This document shows, in pieces, positions 47,801 through 61,872 of a DNA stretch of 64,000 nucleotides; position 1 is the first letter of the stretch; each line of letters begins with the position of its first letter. The position numbers and the translations under genes are program-made. This DNA is from Hyparrhenia diplandra (lineage: Eukaryota > Streptophyta > Magnoliopsida > Poales > Poaceae), in contig JADLZK010007300.1 of assembly GCA_015847255.1 (NCBI GenBank), positions 372,001 to 436,000 of the forward strand. Reading direction: 5' to 3'. Under the pieces are notes generated by a model. That model ran no database searches. It was given only the letters and a program-made list of their open reading frames with translations, and was not told the DNA's origin.

Positions 47801-49852
47801 GCCTGTTCCTCAGGATGTCAAGGAACTTCGTAGCTTTCTGGGGCTATCAGGGTACTACCGCAAGTTTGTTCCTAACTATGCCGTCATTGCGGCTGCACCT
47901 TACCGACCTCCTCAAAAAAGGCACTATGTTCATCTCGACACCGGCTCATTCGCAGCCTTCAATGCTCTCAAGGCCTCCTTGGTCTCGGCCCATCATCGCT
48001 CTTCTCGTTTTCAGGGCCTAGCCCTTTTCGGATCCGCACGGATGCATGTGATTTCGGTGTTGGAGCCGTGCTCTTGCGGACGGCCACCCATTGGCATTCG
48101 TAAAAAGCATTGGGCCCCGTTCTCGCGGCCTCTCAACATATGAGAAAGAATATCTCGCCATTCTCATGGCAAAGGGAACAATGGCGTTCTTATGCGCAAA
48201 GATGCCCCATTCACAATTTACACCGATCGCCGCAGCTTGATGCATATTACGCATCAGCGGTTGCACAACCGATTGGCGTAAGAAAATGCTTACCAAGTTG
48301 TTGGGGTCTGCGCTCAAAGGGTCTATAAACCTCGGCTTGCTCCACGGCCGATGCTCGTCACGCCACCCTTCACCTTCGCCACTCTCAATGTCAGACGATG
48401 GTGCCCGATTGGCTTCATGCAAGAGTGTCCTGATATCATGATGATCCTTTTGCAACTCAAATGCTCGGTGAACTTTCTCTTAATCCTCAAGGCCATCCTC
48501 CATATACTCATCTCGGGCGCCATCGCACAAGGGCCGATTTGGCTAGGGAACAACATACCAGTCCAGACTCCAAGTCATGACAGCCTTGCACGTTACAGTT
48601 GCATTAGGTGGCCACTCCGGCTTCCCGCCATTTACAAGAAGCTTAAGCACTTGTTCTCTTGGCCGTGGCATGAAGAATTCTCGGCAAAGACTTTGTGGTT
48701 TCCTGCTCCACCCAATGCGCAAGCTAAATCGATCATGCCAAGTATCCCGATTGTCGTTACCTCTTCCAGTTCCGGACGAAGCCGGCAACTTATCACCATG
48801 GACTTCATCGATGGTCTTCCCCCGTCAATACGGCAATGCCAATCTGTATTATGGTGGTGGTTGATAAATTCATTAAATATGCACATTTTATACCCCCCGC
48901 GACATCCTTTCACAAATGCAATGGTGGCTCACTCATTCACGGACATCGTGATACAGGGCCGCATGGCCTCCCGTAAATCGGGATCCAATTTTACAAGTAA
49001 CTTCGGAGCGAATTCTTCAAGCCGGCCAAGGTGGAACTTGACTTGTCTTCAGCTTACCATCCACGTCCGGACGGGCAAACCGAAGGGTCAACCTGCCTTG
49101 AGACTTATCTCCATTTGCTTCCGTCCATTGCTGTCCAAAACATGGGTCAAATGGATTTCTCTTGCTGAATTTTTGGTACAATACCGGTGAGCACTCATCT
49201 CTTGGTCGATCCCCTTTGAGGTCTTGTTTGGCCGTCGCCCCGCCACTTTGGAATTCTTCGATACTACTCCCTGCATTTTGATGTGACATCCAAGATTGAG
49301 GAGCGGAACACGATGTTGGCCGCCATAAAGCAACATTTGCCGCGTGCCCAAGAACGCATGAAGACACATCGCCGACAAGCGCCGCTCGAAAGATCATTTT
49401 CCGTCGGTGATTTTGTTTTTCTCGGGTTGCAGCCCTACGTTCGCGCCCCTCGGCTCAAGGCGCCCACAACAAGCTTTGCTTCAAATATTTTGGGCGTACT
49501 GCATCGCCGAGAAGATCAATTTGATTGGCATACAAGCTCAAGCTTCCGGTGGGGAGTTCGATTTTGCACATCCTATCTTCCGCGTATCCTTACTCAGCCG
49601 GGGCGAATCTTTGCTGTCCCCGAGGGAGTTCGAGCAAAGCTTCTGGGACGTGGGACGACAACCTTGAGTTTCTCGTCGCGATCCCGCGTGACGGGGCATC
49701 CATCACCAAGGTGCTCGTGCTATTCCCCGGTGCTTATACATTGGTCGCATGGACTCCAGCCTCGCGCTACGGGAGGATGAGATCGCTTTTGCGCCGGCTT
49801 TTTCCGGCTGCTCCCGCATGGGGACACGCCGGGTCTCAAGGGGGGGAGGGGA

Positions 49853-50161
49853 TGTCAGCAGCCCACATCCGGAGAGACCCATCCGCAGCGGGCCGGCCCA
49901 GAAGCTCTACAAGGCCGGCCCAAGAACGTTCGCACTTCTAGCCCAGAGTGGGTTTGCAGCCTCTGTGCTGTCCGTGCCGTGAATGAGTACAAGTAGAGGA
50001 GCACCAGGATGCCGTCTTGATCTTGTCATCTATTATCTCTAGCTATTTTGAATCCTGTAATAGAACTGGCAATCTGCCATAGTAATACAATTAGCTCCGG
50101 CGATCGCCGTCGAACTCTATCTGGTTCCGATTCCGAGCAGTAGCCCCGTCGGCTGCTGACA
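49853..50161 (+). repeat. 3' LTR of the gypsy element, 309 bp
   Basis: Begins TGTCAGCAG and ends CTGCTGACA, a perfect 9-bp inverted tip. It is preceded by the polypurine tract and followed by the GAAGC duplication. Confidence 0.92.
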
Positions 50162-50166
50162 GAAGC

Positions 50167-53100
50167 TGTGTCCACATGCGGCGTGTGCCGATCATTTACG
50201 GCCTGGCCTGGCCATCCTTTCCTCCCTTTTCTTTTGTTTCCTTTTCTCAAGCATATCCAGCCAACTTTTTGGTGAGGCCAGGCCAAGCCAGGCCCCGGCC
50301 CCGGCCCGCGATAAAAGACGGAGCAGGCACAAATTCCCGAAAGCCACAGCACACGCATGACGCATCTCGCATCGCCATCTTCCTTTTTCTTTCCGTCCCC
50401 GTCCGTCTTTTTGCTATCCATCACGACGGGACGAAAAAGAAAAGAATAGGAAATGAAAGAATTGCCCGGACATGCATGGGGACCGACGCAGACCCTGAGG
50501 AAAGGAAAACGTAGCCTAGGAATAGGATCATCTATCATCAGCTAGACGTGCGTGGCCCACGCACCGCACGGGCCAATTGTCACTGATTGGTTTCTGTACG
50601 TGTGGCCTCGGCGTGGCCGTGGGTGTGAACGTGCGTGATGCCGTCGTGTGTGTGTGTGTGCATCGTGTCGTGGTCGCGGCTGTAGTTTTCTTGCTCGGTG
50701 ACGACCGGCCGCCCGGCCGGCGAGAGAGACGGACGAGCGAGCTCGTGAATCGTGATAACTACTAGTATCACCCAGTAAGTGCCGTGAACAATATATCTTC
50801 TTCATCGTGCGACCCGCGGGTCCAAATGCCCGATGACGATGAGCCAGCTGCTGCGGTCCAGTTACGATGATGGCGGGCTGCTTGGCGCGACGTACGCGTC
50901 CGGACGGCCGGCTATTATAATCGCGTAGCGTCGTACTCCGTACTACGAGTACGTAGGATGATCGATCTGCACGTGGATGGTCCTCGGTTACTACATTCTA
51001 TATACTCCTACATCCACATCCACATCCACAGTGGATGAATCCGCAGCAACCTCCACACAGTGCATCCACATGGCATCTGGTGTGTCTCATTTGCCAGACC
51101 CGGAGACGCCTCACCAACCGTACGAGGCCTTGCTTGCATTGGTTCGTTGCGCTCATGATGAAGCTAGTGCTAGAAGCTTGGCATAATATCGATCGATCCG
51201 CTCTCTCCCTGGGTAATGTTAATGACGCCAGATCGGCAGCCGCAGATGGAGCAGCAGCTAGCCCCGCTGATGCCGCGCCCGCGCGCCGCTGACACATGGT
51301 GGGTCTCCTGCCTCCATCCGGGCAGGTGCCGACTAGCAGGTTTACCGGCCGACCACGCATCAAGATTCACGAGCGAATCGCGGCGCAGCGTAGTGCGCAG
51401 GTCATCGGTTCACAGCAGGCACAGGCAGTCAGGCTCTGAGGCACAGCACGGTGACCACGAACCACTGTGCTCCCTCGTGAGTTTATTAGCCCGGTCCAAA
51501 GAGGATCGGAGCTGACTGTTTCGACTGTTCCGTCGTCGGCGGTTCTCTGCATCGTCCGCACCTGCCTGGAGCTGCTCCGACCTCCATGTGCACGCCAGCC
51601 ACAATGCTACGGCACAGTCCTCTTGTGCATATCCATCGAAGCGACCGGCCCAGACGTGTCGTGTCGCCACTCCTCTCTTTATTGTGTACTACGTGCCGAT
51701 CGATCGATCTGGTCCGGCCGGTCTCATCAGGAGCAGTAGTTTCTCACTACTACTATTTTCTTCTTTCCCTGTCGAGCTCATGCACATGCATGTCGGCTAC
51801 AGACGAAACTGTTTGAGAGTCGAGACGTACGGGACGTGAGCACACCCTCAGACCGTCGACCGGAACTGCTTTTATTAATTCGTTCGTCAACTTTGTACTA
51901 CGTGATGATCTACTAATGAGGCGTACAGTACGCACGGTTTTAGATCGGCGTACGACGACGTACCGCTACCGCTACCTACTACCACTACGTACGCTGCGAG
52001 CCATTCTTAATCCCTAGCATGGTCAATATGCAGGTTTTTTAACTGCAAAGGTCAACTCACACATAAGATGGCCACTTGATCATAGACACTGATCAATTAT
52101 GGAAATCTGGTGGATATATGAGCCATGCCATCAAAATCGAGTCATATTCCAACTCGGCGTGTACCTTTACCAACTCTACTCTACTCTACGGTGCCATGCC
52201 TATCAATTTTCTGAATCAGCAGGTGTACTCCTTTGGAGATGTGCCGGTAGATCAATTATCGAGTGCACGGCAGCGCATTCAGTTGGAGCATGCCCGTACT
52301 AGCTACGTGCCAAGGCTGTGTATGTAGGTGGGGCTTTGCCTGTGGATCCATTTCCACAATTATGGTTGTGCACCCGTTCAATTTCTCAACCGGTTCAGAC
52401 GACATGTGACATAGCGACAGCAACAGCAACTTCAGCCTGTCTGGACCATATGTAACGTCACACTTTTTATTTAATGATGAGGTCAATTACCATCAAAACA
52501 ACAGGGATAACAAAGAAAGTCTAGTTTGTTGTTTCCATGAAACCTGCCGGCCATGGTACTAAAAAATGATCCATGAACAACTCATTTACATGACAGTATT
52601 TTATGTAAGTTGTAATTAGATACATATATTTATTTATACATTTTGAATGATATGGTACTACTACACATACAATTGATAGAAATTTCAACATTTTGATTAG
52701 CCATGACTAATCAAAATGGCTAAATAGTGGTTGAATACGCCATCGGATACGGATACGCCACCCCCTTTGCAAGTATCATTTGAGCTCAGAGTTCTTAGCC
52801 CATCCAAGATTAAATGACCATGTTTAACATGCCATTATAGTAATTAAAAATATAGTATAGGACTCGACATTTTTACTATTACTGATCTTAAAAAAAGAGA
52901 GGTTTGAATAATAGGTAAAATACACTAAAAAGTTTTAGCCTAACATGTTGATAAAATATGTAGCACCTAATGATAAAAATTTAGAATCATGATGCCACAT
53001 AGGGCGCATGCAAGAGCAACCATAACTTAAGATAAGGTTTCAACTAATTAGGTGCATATGTAAAACCCAAATAGTACTAAGTCCATCACAACTTGATAGT

Positions 53101-53783
53101 GATTAAAGCGATAGAACATAAAAAAAATGATGGTGCGATACAACCGGTATCTAGACTACCGTATTTGCTGGCTACCGACTCAGATCGAAGAAGACCCCGA
53201 CGACCGCAAAGCAGCCTTATTCAAGGAAGGATAGCTCAATGTCACACCAAGACTCGACTAGTGCACAATTGCTTAGCTTGTAGGGCAAATTGATCTCGGA
53301 TATTAATAGGAAGCAATACCCCCTGTTGTAATCATCGAATCTCTCATATGCATAGCTACATTGTAAACAACAATCTTGCCAAATACAAGAATACAAGAAT
53401 AGCGAAAGTGGACGCTAAAGACTTTTACTCGCTTCCTAAGGGCCCAAACCATTATAACCGGTGTCCCGACTGTGATTGTTCTTGCATCAACGGATTTAGC
53501 CAAGAATCAACTATTATGCCGGGTAAAACCACCGACAATAATCACTTTTGTTTAGTTGTAGATACTAAATATAAATTTTAATACTTAGTTTTCTAGCTAG
53601 GATTGTAGCCTTGAAACTTGTTGATGGACTAAATCTCACTCCCAATGCTAGTGTACTACATTTCAAATTCTTAAAAGCATTATATACTGTGGACGTAACC
53701 TCCTAATTATTGGGCCCACTGCACTGCTTTTGTCCCAAAGACCTCACGACCGTGTGCAGATGCACCCAATAACTTAAGAAGCC
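50167..53783. other. Intergenic, no gene recognised
   Basis: GC-rich and CGTAC/GATC-word-rich up to about 52000, then AT-rich. A TG dinucleotide tract lies near 50645-50660 and a (ccacat)n-like stretch near 51010-51030. No protein family, tRNA or microRNA precursor is recognised. Confidence 0.45.
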
Positions 53784-56700
53784 TGTCGGGTGTCACCGAA
53801 ACCCCGACACACCACTCATACCGGGATCAACAAAGGAGTAGCTACAACATTACCACATTTGTTACAAAAAATATAGATCGAAAGTGCGTAAGAATAATAA
53901 TATTAATTTTACAAAAGTATGAGTAAGTTACTTTTGAGCAAACTTAACTTAATTTGCGGGAAGATGAGTAGAACTAGAAGACAACCGGATCATGCCGAGC
54001 CCACCGACATAACCTTGGTTAACGCGCACGAGTCAAGACTCCGCAACAAGGGTTAACAAACCCCGAGTACACAATGTACTCCCGCAAGACTTATCCGACA
54101 AAAGAAAAGACTCCAAGGATATGTGGCTTAAGGGAAGTAGAGCTAGAAAAGGAGAGTTTGCGTAAAAGCTTACTACAAGTGGATCCTTACTTTCAATATT
54201 TTTAGCATCAATTTTGTTGAAGCATAATTAAGCTAGATTTGCACCTGTTCTAGCTCAAACACTTTTAAGCAACACAACTCAACTTAACTCTGCATCTCTT
54301 TTCCTTTCATAACCATGAGTAACCTTGTTTCTTCAATTACTACGATGAATGGACGTAAGAACGGGTCTCCATAACCGAGAAGCAACGGCGATCCGCGAAT
54401 CGATTCAAAACCCAAAGGGGATCCCTAACCACACGACATATGTAGCACTTAAGCTTGCATATATCAACCTTCTTTCAGATTTGTCCAAAACGGGAACGAG
54501 GCCTGCGCCACCCGGAGAGTACAAGACTCCACCTCCCTACCCCCGATCCCCTAATGACAATGACGGTTTACCCGATGAGGGTGGGTACACGCTACTCCCG
54601 CCATCTCTCCACTCCCAAGGCGTGGTTGCCATTCCCGATTTGGCTCCACCGAGATCCGGCTTTAGGGAGTATGTGGCTAGTTAGGGTCGCCCGACTGGGG
54701 TGACAACCAGTAGCCGCCGTGCCTTTGCCGAAGGCCTCAGCGTACTTGCGCTCAAAAGTCCCGAACTTAACAATCCAAACAACGGACGGTCCTTATCGAC
54801 CAACACGGGACAAGCACGGCTAGGTATCCCGCCGGCTTTCAACCTACGTCCCGTCCCGATCTCAATTTCATCACTACCATATTTATTCTCATGAACCACC
54901 ATCGTGGTGTTTTCTTTTCCATAGCCCGGAGGAACAAAGATAAAACCTATATCTCGCGAACGATGAAGCCATCATTCGACTTCTACCGAAGTCTAGGCAT
55001 TACTAAGCATAAGAGATCGAAGACCTACACATACTAGTGGGATAACATCCGAGTAATCGAGATCAAGGTAATCATGCAACAACGGTATCAACCAACTCCT
55101 ACTAACTTAATGCACATTACACTAGACTTAAGGTGAATAAAACATTTATAAAATAGAGAAGGGTTTATGCTCGGGGCTTGCCTCGTTTTGCGAGGGGAAA
55201 GTCGATTCCACAAGCCGGATCTCCGAAGTCACACTTGACACCAACACATCGGGTGTATGCACCTTCTCCAAAAGTTTGGTCATCGTGAAAACCACATCAC
55301 TCTCGTTTACACTACACGTAGATGATGCATGACTTAGCATGATGGAATGGTAAACATGATGCTTGATGGATGCATGAAATGATAAACAATTGAGTACAAC
55401 TTTCCTTCACGATAAAGTTGTAACCCAACAAAACCAACTTGTTGAACTACTCTTCTACAAGATATCATCACCATTGCCTAAGGAGTTCTCAAGGACCACT
55501 TGATTATGATATGATCCAAGTTTCACAAAACAACCCAAAAGTCACTTTTAAAAACCTAAATTACTTGACACTAAACAACCTATAACTCACATAAAATAAT
55601 AGAGCTCAATATAGAAAATAATTTAAACATTTCAAAACGACTCCAAACTTTTTATACAGGTAGGTCACATCATAAAACAGTACCAAATAAATTTTCATGA
55701 TTTTTGAATAAATATTTTATTTTCTAAAAATCATAGAAGATGCATTTTTCAATTAAATATTGTATTTTTAAATCATGCAAGAACTACTCAAAATCAAAGT
55801 TTCAAATTTTTCATGGATTCATATACTCATAAGAAGCTTCTACAAAAATTTTCAGAATTTTTAAAGCTAAACTTGATTTTATATGAAATTCACAAGAATC
55901 AGCACTATTCAAACAAATACTAATTGATAAAACATTGAATAAAAGAAAAAGGCACACGGGCTGAAATCAGCCCAGCACTGTGCGGCCCATACTGTTCAAA
56001 AGGCCCAGCATCATTTTACCACATGCCGAACTATTTTTATTTTGGCCCAAGATTTGATTCGCCCAACACTATTCCTCTTGGGCGGCCCATACGCCACAAA
56101 TGTTGGCCGCTATCGGCCTTGCCATCGTGGCCTTGCCACGGGCATGGTCATGGTCACCGGCGGTGGGCGAAGGCTGGCTGCTTCCGGCGTGACGGCGGTG
56201 GTGAGGCGGTAAAGGGAAAAGAAGAAGGGCAAGGAGGGGCAAAGTGGCTCACCGTGAGACACGGTGCGACGATGGATTGGACCCGGAGGGTGGGCGGGAG
56301 GGGGTTCGACGACGGTGATGGCGGGGGCGGCGGCGATCGGGCACGGTGGCACGACGGGCGTTCGACGGCTACAAGCTTCAACCGGGTAAACGGGAGGTCG
56401 ATCACAACCACATCATCAAGACGCTTCAAAATGGCAAGCCGTTAGCCAAGAAGCTCACCGGTGAAGGATGTTCGACGGGCGGCGTCTCACGGCGGGCAAA
56501 GAAGACGACGGGCGCCGAGGAAGAAAGGCTCGTGACGCTGGCTAGAAGGAGAAAGGGGGCTGGGGTCGGAAGAAGCGTGAAGGAGGAAACGGAGGTGATG
56601 TTGAAGTGAAACGGCGAGCGGTGGAGCAGCGGCGTATCACGGCGGCGAAAAGGTCGCCGGGCGGCTAGGTTTTCGGAAAACGGAAGAAACGCATTTAATG

Positions 56701-57552
56701 GCCGAGTGATATAAGGAATAGAGGGCATGGACAGGTGGAGGAAGGGGTTCGCGAACACGGCCCAGCTGCGCACGACCGCGCTCCGCTGGAACCAGCGAGA
56801 ACGGCCACGGCGGCCGCCGGCGACAATCTTGCGTCGGGCAAGGACGGCACCCATGCCTTGTTAATCGAAAGCATTTTTTTCCCAAACTTGCTGAATTTTG
56901 TCAAATTCTCCCAAAAATTGAACTGAACTCGAAAAACTCCAAAAGTGACTTAGGCTAATTTTTTCAAGATCTATAATTTTCACAACTGGAAGATTTTCAA
57001 ATTCGGCTTCTAAATAGGACTTTTGAAATACAGTTCAAAATTTTGAAATTTGAATTCAAAATTACTTTTAAAATCATGTAACAACTTGAAAAACTTTGTA
57101 TATGACTTTTGTTCATCTCAACAAGATCTACAAACTCACTTTTTGAAAGTTTTTGCAAATTTTGCTTAGATTTTGAAATATGATTTTTTTTAAATCAAAG
57201 GGGACAAAACCCTAATTTTGGTATTTTCAAAATTACTCTAAATTTTTGAACTAAACTTTGAAAACTCAAAATACCAACTTTGTTCAACTTTGAAAACTCT
57301 ACAAATTTGTTTTTTAATAACCATACCCAAATTCTTTTATAATTTTTGAATAAAAGAAAAGGGGATAAAAGAAAGAATGGAATTTAGAGTTTTCGGAGTT
57401 CAATTCAAACTTTGAATTTGATTCAAATTTCAGAAACCCAATCTATACTATCCAACCCTCATCCACAACACACTTAGGATCAAAAAACATAAAATAAACC
57501 TAATTTTATTCAATCCATGACTTAATCGGTAAGTAACACCTGGGGTGTTACA
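53784..57552 (-). mobile_element. Probable giant solo LTR (about 3.77 kb), gypsy Tekay/Del-like
   Basis: On the minus strand the unit starts TGTAACACCCCAGG (57552) and ends GACACCCGACA (53784), with short inverted tips TGT/ACA. Very long LTRs starting TGTAACACCC are characteristic of grass Tekay/Del gypsy elements. A TATA-like stretch and GC-rich leader on the minus strand (about 56720-56200) fit an LTR promoter region. No retroviral domain occurs inside, and no second LTR is in the window. The flanks (aagcc and tatac) do not match, so this may be a recombinant or end-eroded copy rather than a simple solo LTR. Confidence 0.6.
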
Positions 57553-58410
57553 TATACCTAGTTTCAACTTCATAAAATTTCTCATATCTCTCCAATATTA
57601 ATTTGTTTGCCATGAGACAAAATATATTTTTTTTGACGGCATGGCATCCTTTTTAGTGGGAATGAAACCTACATTGGGATTGTATATATAGCTTGTTCAA
57701 TACCCCCATTGTTTTAAAAAAAATCTCTATTGCTTCTATGTGAGTCTAAAATCGCAGGAGGCCAAATTGCTTTTCCCTCATTGTTGTGCTAGAATCCACA
57801 TGTCGTTGTTTGTAATGCATGATGAAGCTCAGCTACGGTCATAGTTGACACACTTTGGGGATCTTCTCAGACTTACTAGACCGGTATAAAAGTTAAAGGA
57901 CAATCTCAATGCGTAGTTTTATTTTGATCTTTTCACGTAGTACATATCATCTAGAGTTTTTTTTTTTTTGTAATGATGAATGAAACAACCTCCTCCATTG
58001 TATATTTATAGAATTGTTGTTTCATAGGCTAGCTATCACACTCAATGTGTGAAGTCTTATAAGAGGATTGTCGATCAACGACATGAATTTTTTTGTCCCT
58101 CAACTCATATTTGGAAAGAGTGTACAACTAATTTCATCTAGACGAGACTTCTCGAACTTCTTGTACGTAACTTTAGAGTCATGTATGTCAAACTTGCTTA
58201 GGTCACACTTTGATTCAATGAGAATGAAGCATAGATGTAGGGTGGGGGTTGCATTGTTTTAGGGGGGAAAATAGGGTCTCTCACTCCAAAGATTCTAACC
58301 TTCTAGTACATCCATTCTTGTTGTATATAGGTTTCACGTTTGGCTCTTTTTTCTCCGACTCCAACAAACGCCCGAATTTCAACTTTGGTATGGGAAAAAC
58401 GAAATAGAGC
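57553..58410. other. AT-rich intergenic stretch
   Basis: No coding sequence is recognised. A T run lies near 57958-57969. Confidence 0.4.
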
Positions 58411-58419
58411 TCGCCATTA

Positions 58420-58915
58420 CGCACCTTGGGCAAGGCGTAGCTGGGAGGGGGGCCATGCCCCCCCCAAGGTTTTTCAAGCAAATTTTTACTAGTATAAGTC
58501 CATGATTTTTATTTATTACATCTTAATATAAACAAAAATAAGTTCTTCTAGATAATTAACATTGATGTATGTGTAGTAATTTTTACTAGTATAATTCCTT
58601 CTAGCTAATTAAATCATACAAAACACAATTAAATAATATTATGAAGCATATTAGAAGGACCGAAACATAGACATCAAAGTTTATAAAATCATCTCAGATG
58701 CCTTACGCTAAGGTATTATTGTCTACCACGAAAAAATAGTGTCTTTGCTCCAAGAGTGTATATAAAAAATGCGAAGTAGTGTCAAGTCGATAAATTAATA
58801 GTCAGCATATGAAATATCTAAGGCGAACTCGATGTGCTCATTTTTTACAAGTTAGATTTGCTCCCCCCTCCCCCCTCTCATGAATAATCCTGGCTCCGCC
58901 ACTGACCTTGGGTTG
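58420..58915 (-). mobile_element. Dispersed repeat with cagtggcggagccagg end
   Basis: Read on the minus strand it starts cagtggcggagccaggatta, passes a G-rich patch (gggggg tracts), continues AT-rich for about 350 bp and ends in another GGGGGGG/CCCCCC patch. This start word is frequent in grass genomes as part of a high-copy repeat. I cannot assign the superfamily, and terminal structure was not resolved. Confidence 0.4.
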
Positions 58916-61872
58916 CTCTAACATCAACAAGACTAGTTAGAGCGGCTTCAATCACCATGTAGATGAAGGAAGACGAAGTAAATAGAATACATAAGGGATT
59001 AGAGGTTCAGGAGACAAAAAAAAAGGATAAATTTTTTGAGTTTGATTGATTGGATACCATCAACCAGTCATTGACCTTTATATTAATATTTATAGGATGG
59101 GATTATGCGGAGGGATGATTGATGTTCTACTTGTGAGTGATGCTCCATTAGCGTGGCTCCACTGCTATGGCCGAATAGCATCCGCGAGAGAGAAAAAAGG
59201 AGTGCGAGAATCAACCAACACATCCTGCAAGATCTATCCGACTTATCTTTTGTTCAATCAAATCCAAATGTCCAGATGCATGCGTTCGATATACTATTCT
59301 TGGCCCCATGCGTATGTGTGTTCTGCGCCAAAGGAGCGGCACTCCTCGGTCCTGATCACTAGTGGTAACTCATTAGTTGGTGCCCCCCATGCATGTCGCC
59401 TAGTCTCCAGCGCACTCGCTCTCACTCAAATCTGTCACTGCAGCGCCAACTTGCATGCATGCACCCGATCGATCCCGGCCAAGAACCAGACGGATCATGC
59501 ATGTGGATGTGTTGTTCCAGCCACTCCACTAGCAGCTGCAACTGCAACGACGCTACCCGTTGCTACTCCGTACAATACAACACGGTGTGAAGCCGAAGGA
59601 AACACAATTATTTGTCGGTTGTCGCACATGCGCATGCATTCATGCCTTTCTTGCCATTCCCAAAGATAAGATACAGCTGAGGCTAATCGTAAAGTACTGT
59701 ACTGGCTGCTACTATACTAAACTAATATTAGTAAACTGGACTACAGTATATTTTTATGAGAGCTGCCTCATAAGCTGTAGTATATTCCTAGCCTGGTTGT
59801 GGGTGTCCTCATCGAGACGACGAGGGCACAGTTCAATGAATCATGCCATGCGTTGTGCACTGGTACCGGCACATGTAAGTAACCGGAAGGAGCTGAGCGA
59901 CACTAATTATAGTACTGTATGTACAAATTAACTTATAATTTGATTGAAATTTGTACAAAAAAACACATCAATATGTATAACACAAAATTAACTAATATTA
60001 TTAGATGCATCATGAAATATATGATTTCGTGCACACAATGCAATATTGTTTTATGTAAAGTTAATTTAACTTAAAAATATTTAACTTAGAACAATTCCTA
60101 ATATATATATTTTTAAGGGAATGACAAATAGTTAGGCTCAGCTAGTCAGCTTGATATAATGGTGACAGAGCAAGGTGTGGTGTCAGTTGTGCACTTGACT
60201 CCAAAACACATGCCTGCACGCCACTTAGCACACGACGAAGCAGAGAGAGGCCTTTACGGGACCGGCACCACTCATCACAATACTATAATTCGCGTGATCG
60301 ATGCGGAATAGTATAAGATTTGCGCGTATCTGAATTATTTTATCCATCTTTCTGCGCTGGCGTCTGGTCTTGGGCCACGGCCGCCACGCTCACTGGATCG
60401 ACTAAAAATCTTTGAAAACGAAGTTGATGATGATGGCACTGGCAGCAACCGGGCCGAGGTGTGCACAATGCAAAAACAAATCCAGAATAATCCCCAGCTT
60501 GCATTGCCTTGTTTCCTAGCTACTAGAATCTATATATATACACAATAGTATATGTATTATGCGTTGGATTGGACTGGCAACTGCACGGAGTTGCTGTGGT
60601 GTGGAATATCTAGGCAAAGGATGATTAAATATTGAAACTGATTTGTCTCGCTCAGATGTAGTAAGCCACATGCTTTCCAGGCTAACCTACGCTAGTGCGA
60701 TGAAATGACAAACGGACGTGGCACTGGCAGTGCCGGCGGGGTTTGGTTGACCCAATGAAAGGTTGGACTTTGGTGCAAATGGAATGCACATCTCAAGGCA
60801 CAAAGGCACACCGGCCAAGTTTTTTCCCTTGGATTCCAAGAGAACGAAGAATACAAGTTTATACTTAATTGTGGAGTCCAAGCTATAGCTATAGGTGCAG
60901 CCGTGCAGGGTGATTCCGTTCATTTCCCTTGGTTCCAAGCACGCATCTCAACTAGTCACGGCCCACCCAACTAGCCGTGTGCCGGACGGCCGGGACCATA
61001 TCGATATAGTACCTCACACACGCTGTCGACAAGTTTGCACACAACAGGACACAGGAGACGACGATTTATTACTCCACTAGCTGGGTACGTGGGCCGTGTG
61101 CGTGCATGGCCGCAGCGACATCTCTACAGTGTCCCTACACACGAGAAGGTGATTGATCGTCGGATGCGTACAGTTGTTTCTTGTTTGCTCACTGTGTAGG
61201 CTAGCGACGCAACGACATCTTAGCCGGTTCATATCTATGTGGAGGGAGAGAAGTGAAAGAGAGAAGAAAACAGGCGTCTCATGACACGCCTCATTGCGGT
61301 CGTCTCACGACACGCCGGCTGCGTCGGGCGACTCACGCCATGCACTTGCTGCAATTGGCTCCGCGATGCATTTACGCCTTTAAATAGTAGCGGGCTCCAC
61401 CACCATCGCCAGGCGTTGTCGGTTGGCAAATCGGAAAGTAGCCCATGAAACTATTAAACCTGCCTAACACAGTGTATTGCTGCTCCTGAAATGCCGGGGC
61501 AATTAAGCACAGGCACGTACTACAGTGACCTATCAATAAACCATTGCAGTACACTCGCTATCAAGGCGGCATGTGCTCGATTGTAGCGTGTGCCTGCCTT
61601 TATAGTCCTTGTCCCGTGAAACAATCGGTGTGCATGCATGGTACCTAGTACGCTGCCCCCTAGCTAATTGTAACGTTATCATGTCAGCCTCCAAGCTAGA
61701 TATAGAGATCTAAGGACTAGCTAAAAGCGCAGCCTCTCCTCGACAGCCTCACCACCTGATTGACTCGTAAACTATGGATTCACTTGCTGCGATAGCTACA
61801 TTCATCAACAGCATGCAGGCTAGCTAGTAGGTCTCAAAAATTAAGCAACGTACTAGCTGATAAATCATTTAT
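58916..61872. other. Intergenic, no gene recognised
   Basis: Alternating AT-rich and CATG/GATC-word-rich DNA. The longest frames (for example 59046-59669) show no domain and poor coding texture. No RNA gene was recognised. Confidence 0.45.

Larger units (their letters stand above)
44354..50161 (+). mobile_element. Ty3-gypsy retrotransposon, probable chromovirus, decayed
   Basis: Two LTRs, a GAAGC target duplication (44349-44353, 50162-50166) and a G-rich polypurine tract (about 49839-49852) define a 5.8-kb element on the plus strand. Domains appear in the order gag (FPQFDGDNPRLWITHARSHF near 45710; DEKLAALRASRRARGRRAP near 46330), protease, reverse transcriptase, RNase H (RTDACDFGVGAVLL near 48040), integrase (about 48600-49300) and a tail read as a chromodomain (49640-49800, LVQWSH-like with ED). 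PR-RT-RH-INT order is Ty3-gypsy. The coding region is broken by many frameshifts and stops, so it is not autonomous. LTR divergence by eye is noticeable, which suggests an old insertion. Confidence 0.9.

Noticed and set aside
59318..59345. miR399-like word cgccaaaggagcggc
   Set aside because: It diverges after the seed, and no complementary star strand was found within about 60 bases upstream or 40 bases downstream.
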